Origin: Liolophura sinensis
Lineage: Eukaryota > Mollusca > Polyplacophora > Chitonida > Chitonidae
Length of the DNA: 60,000 nt
Assembly: GCF_032854445.1 (NCBI RefSeq)
Contig: NC_088307.1
Location: forward strand, 29,234,484-29,294,483
Reading direction: 5' to 3'
A program made the position numbers and the translations under genes. The notes under the pieces were generated by a model, which was not told where the DNA came from, did no database searches, and saw only the letters and a list, made by a program, of their open reading frames with translations. Shown piece after piece: positions 11,721 to 23,227 of this stretch (position 1 is its first letter; the number at the start of each line of letters is the position of its first letter).

Positions 11721-12831
11721 TTAACAAAGCATGTGAAAAATGTACGACTAATGACAAATGACTGTCAAAACACAATTAAAATCCGCAGGCCATTTTTGCT
11801 GCACGCATGCGTTCAATCAATCCCATTTTGTAAATCGCTGAGCATATTTCTCCATGATCACAAGGTGTATTTGGGTGAAAATGTTAGTCTAATATAAACC
11901 TGGGGCTGATTCAACGCTGCCACTCCTGACTTAAAAACTTAAAAACCTCGTCCCAATACTTCGTGTTTGGCAATGAAAGATTAAATTTGGACACATTTCT
12001 TTAAATAATATATATGAGGTTGTCAAAATATTCTCGTTACAAAAATACGTTTTTTTTTTAAATCATATACAAATTGCTTCGTAGAACTGGTCCCACTTCT
12101 GTTGTAAAAGTAAAGTGGCTGACAGGTTGAAGGTCAGTTACTTGTGAAAAGTATGTTAGGAATGTAAAGGTCGGCCTTTTTCACTGGTGCTAAATACCAC
12201 TGTCAGACAGTCTTCACCTATACAATATTATGGATCGAGGAAGGCGAAGAGGCCACGAGAAACCACGAACCTTTGGCAAGTCACTGACCAACTTTATTTG
12301 TAGTTGCTGTTCCCTTATTTCGGAGCGAGTGACTTTCCTATATTGTTTCCCCTCGTGGATTGCCATATGTACTGAGTTTCTAGGGCAAGTGAAAATACCA
12401 TAGGTGTCAAGATCGACAAGGCCTAAATGTTACCGGTATGTAGACGTGTAGTCTGTTGTCTGTGTCTACACAGAAAACACAGCCAAGCTTAACATCCTAG
12501 ACAACGTCAAGACCATGTCTTGCTAAATAAATCAGTTGTGGGGCGATATCAGATGTAAATATCGCAGCGATGTACAGCATGTTGTCAGTGGGGCGAGCTG
12601 CGTGGTTTACACTTGTCCTAAACCAGATAAGTCGTAAAGCTAACCGTGACTTCTGAGGGTACGTCCGAGGCTGGGTTAGATACAGTACTGTTTACTGTTG
12701 TTACTGTCCTATTTTATCTGCTGATGGACCGAGATTGGACACGTAACTTAACTATTCAGAAACAGGCCCGACACATTGCAGAAAGAAATGAAGGGCTCAC
12801 CGTTCAATAAAACAACTGCTTTCAATAAATT
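11721..12831. other. No gene; dispersed-repeat fragment near 12262
   Basis: No supported gene. ACCACGAACCTTTGGCAAG near 12263, followed by TCACTGACCAACTTTATTTG, resembles the dispersed repeat at 8398 and 44762. Confidence 0.45.
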
Positions 12832-13526
12832 TATGCCATGCGCCGCCTTCCAGAATGCGTTATGGTATGCACCGCCTTCCAGAATGCGTTATGTTATGCA
12901 CCGCCTTCCAGAATGGGTTATGCCATGCGCCGCCTTCCAGAATGCGTTATGCTATGCACCGCCCTTCCAGAATGGGTTATGCCATGCGCCGCCTTCCAGA
13001 ATGCGTTATGCTATGCACCGCCTTCCAGAATGGGTTATGCCATGCGCCGCCTTCCAGAATGGGTTATGCCATGCGCCGCCTTCCAGAATGCGTTATGCTA
13101 TGCACCGCCTTCCAGAATGGGTTATGCCATGCGCCGCCTTCCAGAAATGCGTTATGCCATGCACCGCCTTCCAGAATGGGTTATGCCATGCGCCGCCTTC
13201 CAGAATGCGTTATGCTATGCACCGCCTTCCAGAATGGGTTATGCCATGCGCCGCCTTCCAGAATGGGTTATGCCATGTGCCGCCTTCCAGAATGCGTTAT
13301 GCCATGCACCGCCTTCCAGAATGCGTTATGCTATGCACCGCCTTCCAGAATGGGTTATGCCATGCGCCGCCTTCCAGAATGCGTTATGCCATGCGCCGCC
13401 TTCCAGAATGCGTTATGCCATGCGCTGCCTTCCAGAATGCGTTATGCCATGCACCGCCTTCCAGAATGCGTTATGCCATGCACCGCCTTCCAGAATGCGT
13501 TATGCTATGCACCGCCTTCCAGAATA
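12832..13526. repeat. 29 bp minisatellite open in all three plus frames
   Basis: About 24 copies of a 29 bp unit (GCCGCCTTCCAGAATGCGTT plus ATGCCATGC). Variation is confined mainly to a few positions (GCG/GGG, CCATGCG/CTATGCA), and two units have a 1 bp insertion. The unit length is not a multiple of three and the unit holds no stop in any phase, so all three plus frames stay open (247-300 codons) and cycle through the same three peptide phases. This is diagnostic of a repeat artefact rather than a gene. Confidence 0.95.
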
Positions 13527-13710
13527 CATTTTATTCACCACATCTTTCATATACAACCAATATTTCTCCTCAATGCAAGATATCCCCTCTCCATTTAAAA
13601 CCGGCCATATTGCTTTATTGCCTCGCTTTTCTTTCTACGGAGTTTTCTCTCCGTAGCTCTCCGTCCAGCATAAAGTAGAAGAGCTGCACTGCTGTATCTA
13701 AGACAGGGTG

Positions 13711-13818
13711 TGTTGAAATGTACACCTGTAACTGACTTGTTGAAATGTACACCTGTAACCGACTTGTTGAAATGTACACCTGTAACCGACTTGTTCAAAT
13801 GTACACCTGTAACTGACT
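13711..13818. repeat. 27 bp repeat, four copies
   Basis: Four near-identical 27 bp units (TGTTGAAATGTACACCTGTA then ACCGACT). Confidence 0.95.
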
Positions 13819-16744
13819 TAACAACACAGGCCCTGGGGCCTATATGTGGTGTGTGGTCTGGGGTCTATGGGATGATTGAGGCTTGTGGGTGGGAGGCAGG
13901 GGGTACAGATTATAGAAGCATGGTAAGGCTACTCACCTGAGGTATCCATGCTGCGGTATTCGAGAGTCTCCGTGTCACGTTAACACGTCGTTTAACCGTA
14001 GCCTTCCGACATTTCAGTATAAATCTCACCACCAAACTGTAGACGTACCGACTGAAAACGTGTACTCCACAAGTGTTCTGCCTTCTTATAACTACACGTC
14101 CTTCCTGTCTGCACACAGACTCTGCCACTAACTCGCTACTCTCTAATTTCACAACTTTGCCCTATAGAGTCCACTTCACAGTTTGGGTTGATACAGACGG
14201 TACTATTCGTTAGCAGCCTGAACGCGTACTGATCACATCCTCGTATACTGTGTATACTCACACTCTCAGGCGACATGAAAGCCCAAACAATGTAGACCTA
14301 CTCTTAGTCAAACGCGCATGACCTGGTTTTCTCTATGGAGTGTCCATAGATGAATGGTTTCGCCAGTCCGTTATACCTACGCGCACCGAAGCAGAATAGC
14401 AAGTGTCTATATACTGTCTGTATGACCGGTTTATGCTCGAGTGCATCTAAGTACACATTACCATGACCAGGCGGTTTTTTTTTTTTTTGAAGATTTAAAT
14501 AGACTTTACCGAAGAGATTTGGCAAAAAATCCATCAGTGCAAATCCAATCGAATTTTATTTTGCTAATTTTTAGGAATACCCAAATAATTACCTTTCGCA
14601 AAACATCAGCCTCGTCTGTCCCATGTCTTGCATTTCAGAATCGGTAACAAAGCTCATGAAGCTTGTAAAGTGAGTCTCCCTGTAACTCTTTACAACATTA
14701 GAACATTTTTAACATCTCATGTCTAAAGAGTTCGGATGCGAATATAACTGAAAGCAAGGGAAGAATGTCGACGATACCAATAAAATGGAATTCTAAAAAA
14801 ATTGAGATGTCTAAATTATATGCATAGTAACTAAAAGAGATTTGCAAATGTTTTTATTATTTGTTTGAATATTTTACCGTAACTTTCCAGATGTCAAGAA
14901 AGTGTATTTCTTGATTCAAACCATATTGTTTTAACGAAGCCAACGTTTTCTTTGGAAATATTCTTATTTATTTACTTGATTTTATGCCGTATACCGAAGA
15001 CTGTTTGACTTTTGACAATCTCATATATACGATGACGGTGAAAATTATTGTGAGAGGAATCTGGATATAGCCCTTTCCGGAGGTAAGGCAGGAATCAAGC
15101 CAGCTGGACTTGACCTCACAGCTATCGATGAGAGACTTCCTGATTGCTGCTATAGCATGCTTACACCCTCTCCCCCCCCCCCGCCTCCCCCACCCCCAGG
15201 GTACGAAGGCTCCTTGGTATTCGTGTGTACATGCATACAACATGATCGCAATCCATACAAATATAGAGGATAAAAGCTACAAAATCCTAACTTCTAAAGT
15301 TGTACAGTTCTACGCTTTTAAGCATGCTTTAGGATAGGGAAATTTCTTATTTATTCCTAAACCTGCTTTTAAAGACGCTGTGTATCCACGTGTCGAAACA
15401 GATATTCCTATACCAGCGGTGAACGAAGACCATGTCAATAATTGACAATAATTGACAGTTCCGATAACGAGGTTTAACACAAACTATCAAAGAACTAAGA
15501 AAGTATATTAAGAATCAAAATAGGACGGAATCATGCAAAGAGAAACACTCAACAGTTCTTAATGATGTTGGAAAGACGCAAGGTATGTTCCAGACAAATA
15601 GTTGACATCAGCATTTCACAATCTGTAGGCCTCATATTACATTTACCATAGGGGAAAGTTGTAAAATATATTTTTTATTTTCGTAATGTCGCATTGCGAC
15701 ACCAGAGAAACACATGCTGTTATTCTACATGTATAATCCAACCCTTAAGGACCAGGTAACCGTGATCTAAATTGTCGGTCGTTGTCATAATAATACCTAT
15801 ATTTAACAAATCTCTCGACAGTTTTGATACTTTCCCACGGGTGAGCAATGCGGGACAAGAAGAAAATTGAGATCGTTTTCCTTATCTTGCGAGTTAATTT
15901 TAAGGCTTATTGGTTTCGTGAGAAGCAAATCAAGGACAATTTTATTGTTGTTAGTGCATGAAGTTTTAGTGAGCGATGCTTTCTTGAATACTTTAAATCT
16001 GTCGTTGTTCTTACAGTTGAGGAATGCACACGTTGTGACTAACGCAGTAGTCTCCCTTGATCGTCGACTGTTCGTAAATCACAACGCTGTAATGTAATGT
16101 TTATGTGTCACGTGAAATTTTAACGTCTCTTTCAGCAGTATTTCGTTCATAAGCCAGAGGATTGGAATCACCCTTCTAGCAGGCCGGTACCGATATTCCC
16201 AGTCCCGCACCTCAAGTTATTGACAACTGAGGTGACACAGCACTCTTACAACGTACATCGATTCCGTGCCAACCAATAGCTGGTGTGTCTCCTTGCGTTT
16301 AATTTATTGATGTATTTTTAGGGCAAATACATGAAGCGTAAACCTAGGTTCGAACCTGCCATAAAAGATAAAAGTCAACATGCGACTAACACAATCCCTG
16401 GTGTACATTTCATTTCTGTATTTATGAGGTACGGAAAGAAACGTATGAATGAGACTAATATCTCAGAGGGCGGAAGACGAGCGCTGGGGTCTTATAAATG
16501 TACGAGTTATCTACCTTTGGTCAGCGTTGTCAAGCCACAAGATACAGCTGGCAATGAATTAACACAAAATTGTAGACGCCAGCAGCTATTTGCATAAGCT
16601 CACGATGACTGAGTCTTGGCTCATATCGATAAGAAAAATGCCACCGGTCAATGTTTAAGGATGTTGTGCTTGTCCCTTTTTTGATTGTTTTTATTGTTTT
16701 AGACACGTTTTTGTGGACTGTGACCATAGTTCATAATTGTATAT
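13819..16744. other. No gene; dispersed repeat near 15400-15515
   Basis: No ORF or exon is convincing. There is a 15-base T run at about 14475 and a C-rich tract at 15172-15199. Near 15400-15515, TTCCTATACCAGCGGTGAAC and ACGAGGTTTAACACAAACTA followed by TCAAAGAACTAAGAAAGTAT match a dispersed repeat also seen near 44870-44980 and 56960-57070. Confidence 0.45.
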
Positions 16745-16985
16745 TAGTTACATATACATGTCATAGGTCAATGACACTTATATACAAGTGACCTACATAT
16801 ACACAGATAAACAATACTTAAATACATGCCATTTACACATACACAGGTAAACAATACTTAAATACATGCCAGTTACATATACACAGGTAAACAATACTTA
16901 AATATATGCCAGTTACATATACACAGATAAACAATACTTAAATATATGCCAGTTACATATACACAGGTAAACAATACTTATTCAA
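16745..16985. repeat. 40 bp tandem repeat
   Basis: About five copies of a 40 bp AT-rich unit (AGTTACATATACACAGGTAA then ACAATACTTAAATATATGCC). Degenerate relatives continue past the neighbouring SINE at about 17320-17400, suggesting the array once extended further or that the SINE landed inside it. Confidence 0.88.
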
Positions 16986-17012
16986 ATCTGCTACATCTAT
17001 TAAGGAGCCTCC

Positions 17013-17282
17013 ATCTCTGAGCTAGTTAACACGCCAGCACGGCGTAATAACTCTGGAGCCTCTTACAAATGAGGTCCCTGTGAGTTCAAGTACAACTAAT
17101 GGTGGCTTCATCTCCGGCCGCTCGTGGAAATGTCTGTCAGCAACCAGTGGATGGTGGTGAGTTTTACGCGGGGTCTGCTGGCCGCCGTCGTATCAGTGAA
17201 ATATTCTTTAATACGACATAAAACACCAATGGGCGTAAATTTGCGTCAAACACCAATCAGTACGGCGTAAAACACCAAAAAA
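17013..17282 (+). mobile_element. Diverged SINE family 1
   Basis: Contains the B-box region (CTGTGAGTTCAAGT), the middle (CATCTCCGGCCGCTCGTGG, CAGCAACCAGTGGATGGT) and the core (TGGCCGCCGTCGTATCAG). A duplicated 3' end (ACGACATAAAACACCAAT, then TACGGCGTAAAACACCAA) suggests a second partial copy joined to the first. Confidence 0.8.
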
Positions 17283-20075
17283 AGTGAATTTGAAAAGTAT
17301 TTACATAAATAAGTAAATACATATACACAGTTAAGCAATATACAAGCTAAGCAATGCTTATATGTATAGAACAGTTACATTTACACAGATAAATGATACT
17401 TATGTGCAACAAGACTTACCTAATTGACGAGAACCTGTCGTGAGATAATCTTGCTCGATAGCTCTCATCATCTTTGAGAAACTGATGAATTTGTAACACG
17501 GAAATACTCTCTCTCTTGGTCTGGCTGAAAACACGGCTTCAAATCAGTCGCACTTGCAAAGACTGGCACGAACGCAGTACTCCTCTCGTGATAGTAAGCT
17601 GAGTACCTAGATTTTACACTCCACTCTATCCTAAAATCATGTATATGGTTCAAAACGATTTTTGTATCATTTCAGGTGTGTATCAAAAACACGCACCGCG
17701 TAAAGTAAATTCATCTTTTATTTCTTTTCAATTTTTAACGAGATGAAGAAATATCACGGAAAAATGAACGTGTAACTTTTGTATCGTGCATTAGAGGCGG
17801 TGGTTATGTAAGATGTAAACTGTGACGTAACACACAGCGCGTGCAACACGTACTCTAAGGCTGAGTAATCGATTGAAATGAAAAAGAGACAGTAAAGATT
17901 TTGTTCTGTACTGAAGCTAAAGAGGTAATTACTACCTCATGCAGCGACTTTTACTTAAAATACTTAAAAGCACCTTGCGGGCAAAGGACAAATGTAAATG
18001 GTATAAATACTCCACACTGATTGACCGACCAAACGAGTGGAGCTACCCGCATAGTCTTATAACAATAAAACTATAGCCCCGGGACGAAATCTATATTGTC
18101 AGGTATGTTCTGTAAGTATGTAATCGTCTTCAAGTCTTACTCCAGCGAATTTAGATGTCATAAAAATAAAAGTGAGATGTATGGTTTTCAACGTGAATAG
18201 GATAAAAATTGATTTGGGTTTTATTTTAATGTTGTTGTTTTAACTATTTCTGCCCTCGTTGCCCTCGGTAGGCACTCGTGAATGACATAACATGTAGACA
18301 CCTGTTGTCATTGGGATGAAGTAAGTTTTAGCAATTAAAATAAGTTCAGAAATTTTTTACCCACGACTGTTACCCATCACACACACGGACCAGACATCAG
18401 AAAAAAGCGAAGCTATTCACAAATTTTACCCAATACACGCGAGCCCACGAGGCCGCACATGATACCCACCCATGAACACGAATGACTGTAGAATTACAGG
18501 GATGCGTTATGCGACGGTAGACCAATAGAACACCGAACTTGACCTCAAGGGCCGTACGGGTTTCTTCATGTATAATGCTCACAAAGTCGTTTCTGCCCAT
18601 TTAGAAAGGAAGTGTTCGCTGAAAAAAATCTCAGTAATCATATAAAGCGATAGCTTTATTTCTCAACTGACGATTGCGGACCTCGCAGTACGCTGCACTT
18701 TGACAACTTTACTGTATATTTTAAAAATAAAATATACAAAATACAACCCTGGTACGCCGAAAAGAAAATTGAAATAAAAATGAATTTTCTTTGCCTTAAA
18801 ACCAACATTTCAAACGATCAGCTCCGTGTGATCAGCTCCGTGTGATCAGGGCAGCTGCCATGTTTGTATCTGACTGTGTCAAACGCGACATAGTGACACA
18901 AAAGTGACTCAATGTTTATCTCGTTAAAACATATTCTGTAATGTAAAAATGTTTCATTAAGATTAAATTATAACCAAGTTGGTTTTATGGCACTTTATAT
19001 TCAATAAGGCCAGTTATTCAGTGCCAAAATCCACAGGTGTCAACACAGGTAGTTTTACAAGAGGCTGTGTTTCACCAGTTACGTGTAAATAATCTGCCAG
19101 CTATCACACCGTCGCCGCTGCTCTCCTTTTTATCTATGGTGTACGTCTTAATTATAGTGTACTTCTTCATAAACCATGATTCTTCTGGTGGACTAAGCAT
19201 CCCCGAAGTCTGGTCCCGTTGCATTGTTTGAATGTGATTTTATGTTAAACGTGATGACAACGCAGCATTTTTAGTAGCTCTGTATCAGTGACATCTAATA
19301 AATTGCAATTAATATCACTGAATTTTTTAGCCACTTCTGCTAAAGCCACGGTGTATAATAAAACATTTCGTTTTAATTTACTATGACGGATACTATATCT
19401 TTCTCAGGTAGAGGTAGATTGCTGAGGGAATGTAGAATGCGAGACTCCTATAACCACACTGGCTGGAGGTTCAATCCCGTTCCTTGAAAATCATCATTTC
19501 CTTAAGATAAACATATTATTCTAATTTTGTAGGATTTGTGAAATAATTATAGCCAGATTACCACGTCAGATCTAATCCCAGTGCTCTATGGCGGTTCCAC
19601 ATTCAATTAATTAAATATCAGGTAAACATTTCCTGTCAAGCTCGGAAATGAGCTATACGTGAAAGAAAAGTCCATTACCCTGAGGAATAAAAGAGAGCAA
19701 CAATGATATTGATCCACGTGATCTTACACAAGTTTCCATGGCTACTGGTTTATTTTCAAAGCGAACCGTTTGCACTCTTGCCTTAACAGAGTCATTGGAT
19801 TTACCTGGATAATACCTTACCAGTCCCGTTATCCTAATTAATTACAGATAAATACCTCTGAACATAATGAATGTGATGAAAGATAATTCCGCTTTGTGGT
19901 TTGTCTGTATAGTATCGAACATTTCGTTCTAAGCAACCTAAGTCTGAACGTTTAAAATCACTCCTTCAAAGGTGTCCGTGTCAGGAGATTTTCCCAGAAG
20001 CTAATAAAGAACGCCGTACCATGTGTTTCACTAATGGACGTGATTTCACTTTACAGTGGCTTATGTGGACTTAGC
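17283..20075. other. No gene; possible tRNA-like fragment near 19400-19485
   Basis: No supported gene. At 19450-19485, GGCTGGAGGTTCAATCCCG has a good B-box, with a poor A-box-like stretch about 50 bases upstream (GGTAGAGGTAGATTGC). This could be a decayed tRNA-derived head; no cloverleaf can be drawn convincingly. Near 18823-18852, CTCCGTGTGATCAG occurs twice and resembles the 45 bp array unit at 8.8-9.9 kb. Confidence 0.35.
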
Positions 20076-20268
20076 CGGCTTCGGGGCGGATACCCAGTAC
20101 ATCTCTACACTCGGTATATTAGTCTTGCCATACGCAGGAAGGTGTTTCAGCAACGTGCGGATGGTCGTGGGTTTCCATCCTCCCACCATATTGCTGGCTG
20201 CCATCGTATAAGTGAAATGTTCTTGAGTACATCGTTAAACACCAATGAAATAGATAAATAAATATATT
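20076..20268 (+). mobile_element. Old SINE family 1, 3' half
   Basis: The part from about 20145 matches the family 1 3' half: CAACGTGCGGATGGTCGTGG, TTGCTGGCTGCCATCGTATA, AAGTGAAATGTTCTTGAG, then a TAGATAAATAAATA tail. The head region is very diverged. Confidence 0.75.
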
Positions 20269-21626
20269 AGGCTGAATACATATTTAATATCCGTGCATGT
20301 CTGTTACTGCTCTATTCAATACATTCGCTCTATAGGTCGGTTAACTTCTAAAACGACATAAGAAGCTCACACAGAATTTATCATTACTATCATTACTAAA
20401 TTGTCTTATGCGTTTATATAGGCCTATTTTTTTCTGTCTTTCTATTTTGGTTATCTGTTTGTTTGTATATTTATATTTTTTTCTTTCTTCTTTATTAAAG
20501 AGAAAATTTCAATTGGTTTAAGATATTAGCACAATGACATTTCGTAAAATTAAATTCTGACACTTAATTGTTCCTAAAGGCAATCAGGTACATCTGGCCC
20601 TAAACAGTAGCCGAATATAAATAACCTATCCCATTGATCTGTGTCTTAAAAGCACGTGATCCCTGAGAGTTCATACACCGTTGGTACAAGAGCCACGCCC
20701 CGTCCCTACGACAGCGCTCGTTAAAGCACAGGGGAGAGAAAGACAAGAACCGGTGGCATGCAGCACAGGATGATAAAGGTAGGATATTACCTGCATTAGT
20801 TAATAGCTCAATACACTGTAGATCAGTGTAAACGCCAGTTTTTTCGAGTCACCGTGGCGTTAATTTGCAGTGCTAACATCATCGTTACCCAGAAAATTGT
20901 CTTTACTGAAACTGGTGTGTATTTCTACGTGCTGTCAAACTTTAGTTTTGATTAACGTTTATCTTTATATGTAAAAAATAAACTTTATAATGTCATAAGT
21001 TTTGTCGTATTTTGGCAAGTTTAAAATCCTCATTTCTGGCATAGTCCGTCAGGCATCCCTCATAGTACAGTGAACCAACGAATACTCTATGGAGAACAGG
21101 TTGCACCTCGAGGGAGACATTTTGTGTGAATAAAGATATAGGCTGCCTTGCATTAAATAAGTGTTATCAGGAATTAGAGGGGATAATTGTTAAGCCATGG
21201 TATTACGTAGCGTGCAACAACTATACCAAAATCATACGTGAATCTTGACTGAGAGCACATGTGGTCCTCTAGCTATCATTAAATTTAATGAGTGGCGAAA
21301 GTATTAGGCTGAACATGTATTATATATGTATTTAAATAATTGGTGCATACCTGATCAAGTTATATTTGTAGTGCAGTGATTTCCCAACCTCTACAGTGTC
21401 TAATCCAGAACAAAACAAAAATATTTCACTGTGACTGGACCAAGCTATCATTTTTCGATTTCATGACCCATACATTGCTTCAACGCATGCTACCCATATA
21501 ACACGGAAAGGAGTGTAAAACAGGACTGAAAAAAGAAATAGCCCTATAAGTGGGCCAGCAGCTGTCAATTACAGGTATAATCGGTTTCGCTTCTTGAGGT
21601 GCACAGCTTCTTGCACTGGAGCCTAA
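20269..21626. other. No gene recognised
   Basis: AT-rich, with a T-rich tract near 20440-20500. No ORF, exon or repeat array supported. Confidence 0.5.
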
Positions 21627-22015
21627 TCCCCACCATTCCAATACAGGTCCTTTTCTCCTTCATATGTTACAACAGGCCGAATTCCCACCTTTCCATTACA
21701 GGTCCTTTTCCCCTTCATATGTTCCAACAGGCCGAATCCCCACCTCACCATTATGGGTCCTTTTCTCCATCATATGTTACAACAGGCTGAATCCCCACCT
21801 CACCATTACAGGTCCTTTTCTCCTTCATATGTTACAACAGGCTTACTCCCCACCTTTCCATTACAGGTCCTTTTCTCCTTCATATGTTACAACAGGCCGA
21901 ATCCCCACCTCACCATTACGGGTCTTCTCCATCATATGTTACAACAGGCCGAATCCCCACTTCACCAATACAGGTCCTTTTCTCCTTCATATGTTACAAC
22001 AGGTTTTCTCCTGTC
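21627..22015. repeat. 55 bp tandem repeat
   Basis: About seven copies of a 55 bp unit (CAGGTCCTTTTCTCCTTCAT, ATGTTACAACAGGCCGAATC, CCCACCTTTCCATTA). GGTCC recurs at 55-base steps from 21646. The overlapping plus-strand ORFs are repeat by-products. Confidence 0.93.
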
Positions 22016-22392
22016 ACATGTTAACATAAAGCCGTAGTCAAACTTATATATAAGACGCTGCCTCACTGAGCTATCATGCTGAAGAGACCAGGTATACAGA
22101 GGAACAGGTAAGAGCTATGAAAGACACAGATTTAATCTTAAATCTGATCAAATCTAAGATTTTTACACGTAAAAAAATACAAAAAATAAACATCACCTGA
22201 AAGACCTTGGAAATCTGCATCCAAAAATATCAGTGTACATGCCAATTTTTCAAAGATCGTGTTTTTCTGAAAAAAAAAGTGGAGATAAAGGTTTAGTCCC
22301 AGGCTGTCAGAAATAAACCATCTGAACAAACTACGGAGAACTGGTTCCAAACCTAGGACATTATTGGTGTTTGTGTGGGTTAGTTACCTGCT

Positions 22393-22432
22393 TTATTTAT
22401 TTATTTATTTGATTGGTGTTTTACGCCGTACC
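22393..22432 (-). mobile_element. SINE family 1 tail fragment
   Basis: TTATTTATTTATTTGATTGG followed by TGTTTTACGCCGTAC is the reverse complement of the family 1 3' terminus. The rest of the element is absent, consistent with a heavily 5'-truncated insertion. The surrounding 22016-23227 shows nothing else I can support. Confidence 0.8.
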
Positions 22433-23227
22433 GAATGTTTTGATGTGTCGCTGCCTCGTTGTGGACATTCAATTAAGAACTGTGTTGTTCCGAGTGTACA
22501 CCATTGTGCACATCCCAACGGATGGGTAGTTTTCATTTGTCTCCTTAACGACCGCGAATAGCTTTATGAATGAGGACTTATCGCGAGTGATCTATGGTTG
22601 TTGTCGTCACAAGGATTTTGCCACGCCTGGGGCTGTCACGGGCTATTCACCTTATCTGCTCAACATCTATCATTCAGACGTTCAAACAATGCGAACAATG
22701 ATTTCCATCAGGAAATAATAGCAACAGTTTAGTTCCTTTGCGGGAATACGTGGAACATTAATTTTCCTAAAACAGAATTGCCAATTTGTAGCATTTCTGT
22801 ATTAACCACACACCCAAACGTTTTCCTTTCAGCCCAATTAACTTCTCTCATATTAGTTAGAAGGTTTGTAGGCATTTATCGTGAGATCAAAAAAGTGAAT
22901 AAAAAAATGGGGTAACACAAATGTTGTTTTCTCTGACCAGCATATAAAAGCCTTCACGAGGAAGAAATGTATCTTCCCATCCTGACCCCATATGTATAAC
23001 AGCATGTATGCTATATACTGTACACATTTATAATATTTCTTCACACACCTCGAATCTTTTAAACTATTTCCTGACAATGAAATCATCACTGGAACATCAT
23101 CACTGAACTACTACTTTGTCCAACAATGCAATTTTAAAATGACTTAATTTGAAGATAATAAACCCAGCGATATTGAAAGGAGCGCAGACAAACTTTCTCA
23201 TAAATTGGACGATAGATTCATCAGATC

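Noticed and set aside
12776-13678. Three long overlapping plus-strand ORFs (247-300 codons)
   Set aside because: Product of a stop-free 29 bp repeat; all three frames encode the same rotating peptides.
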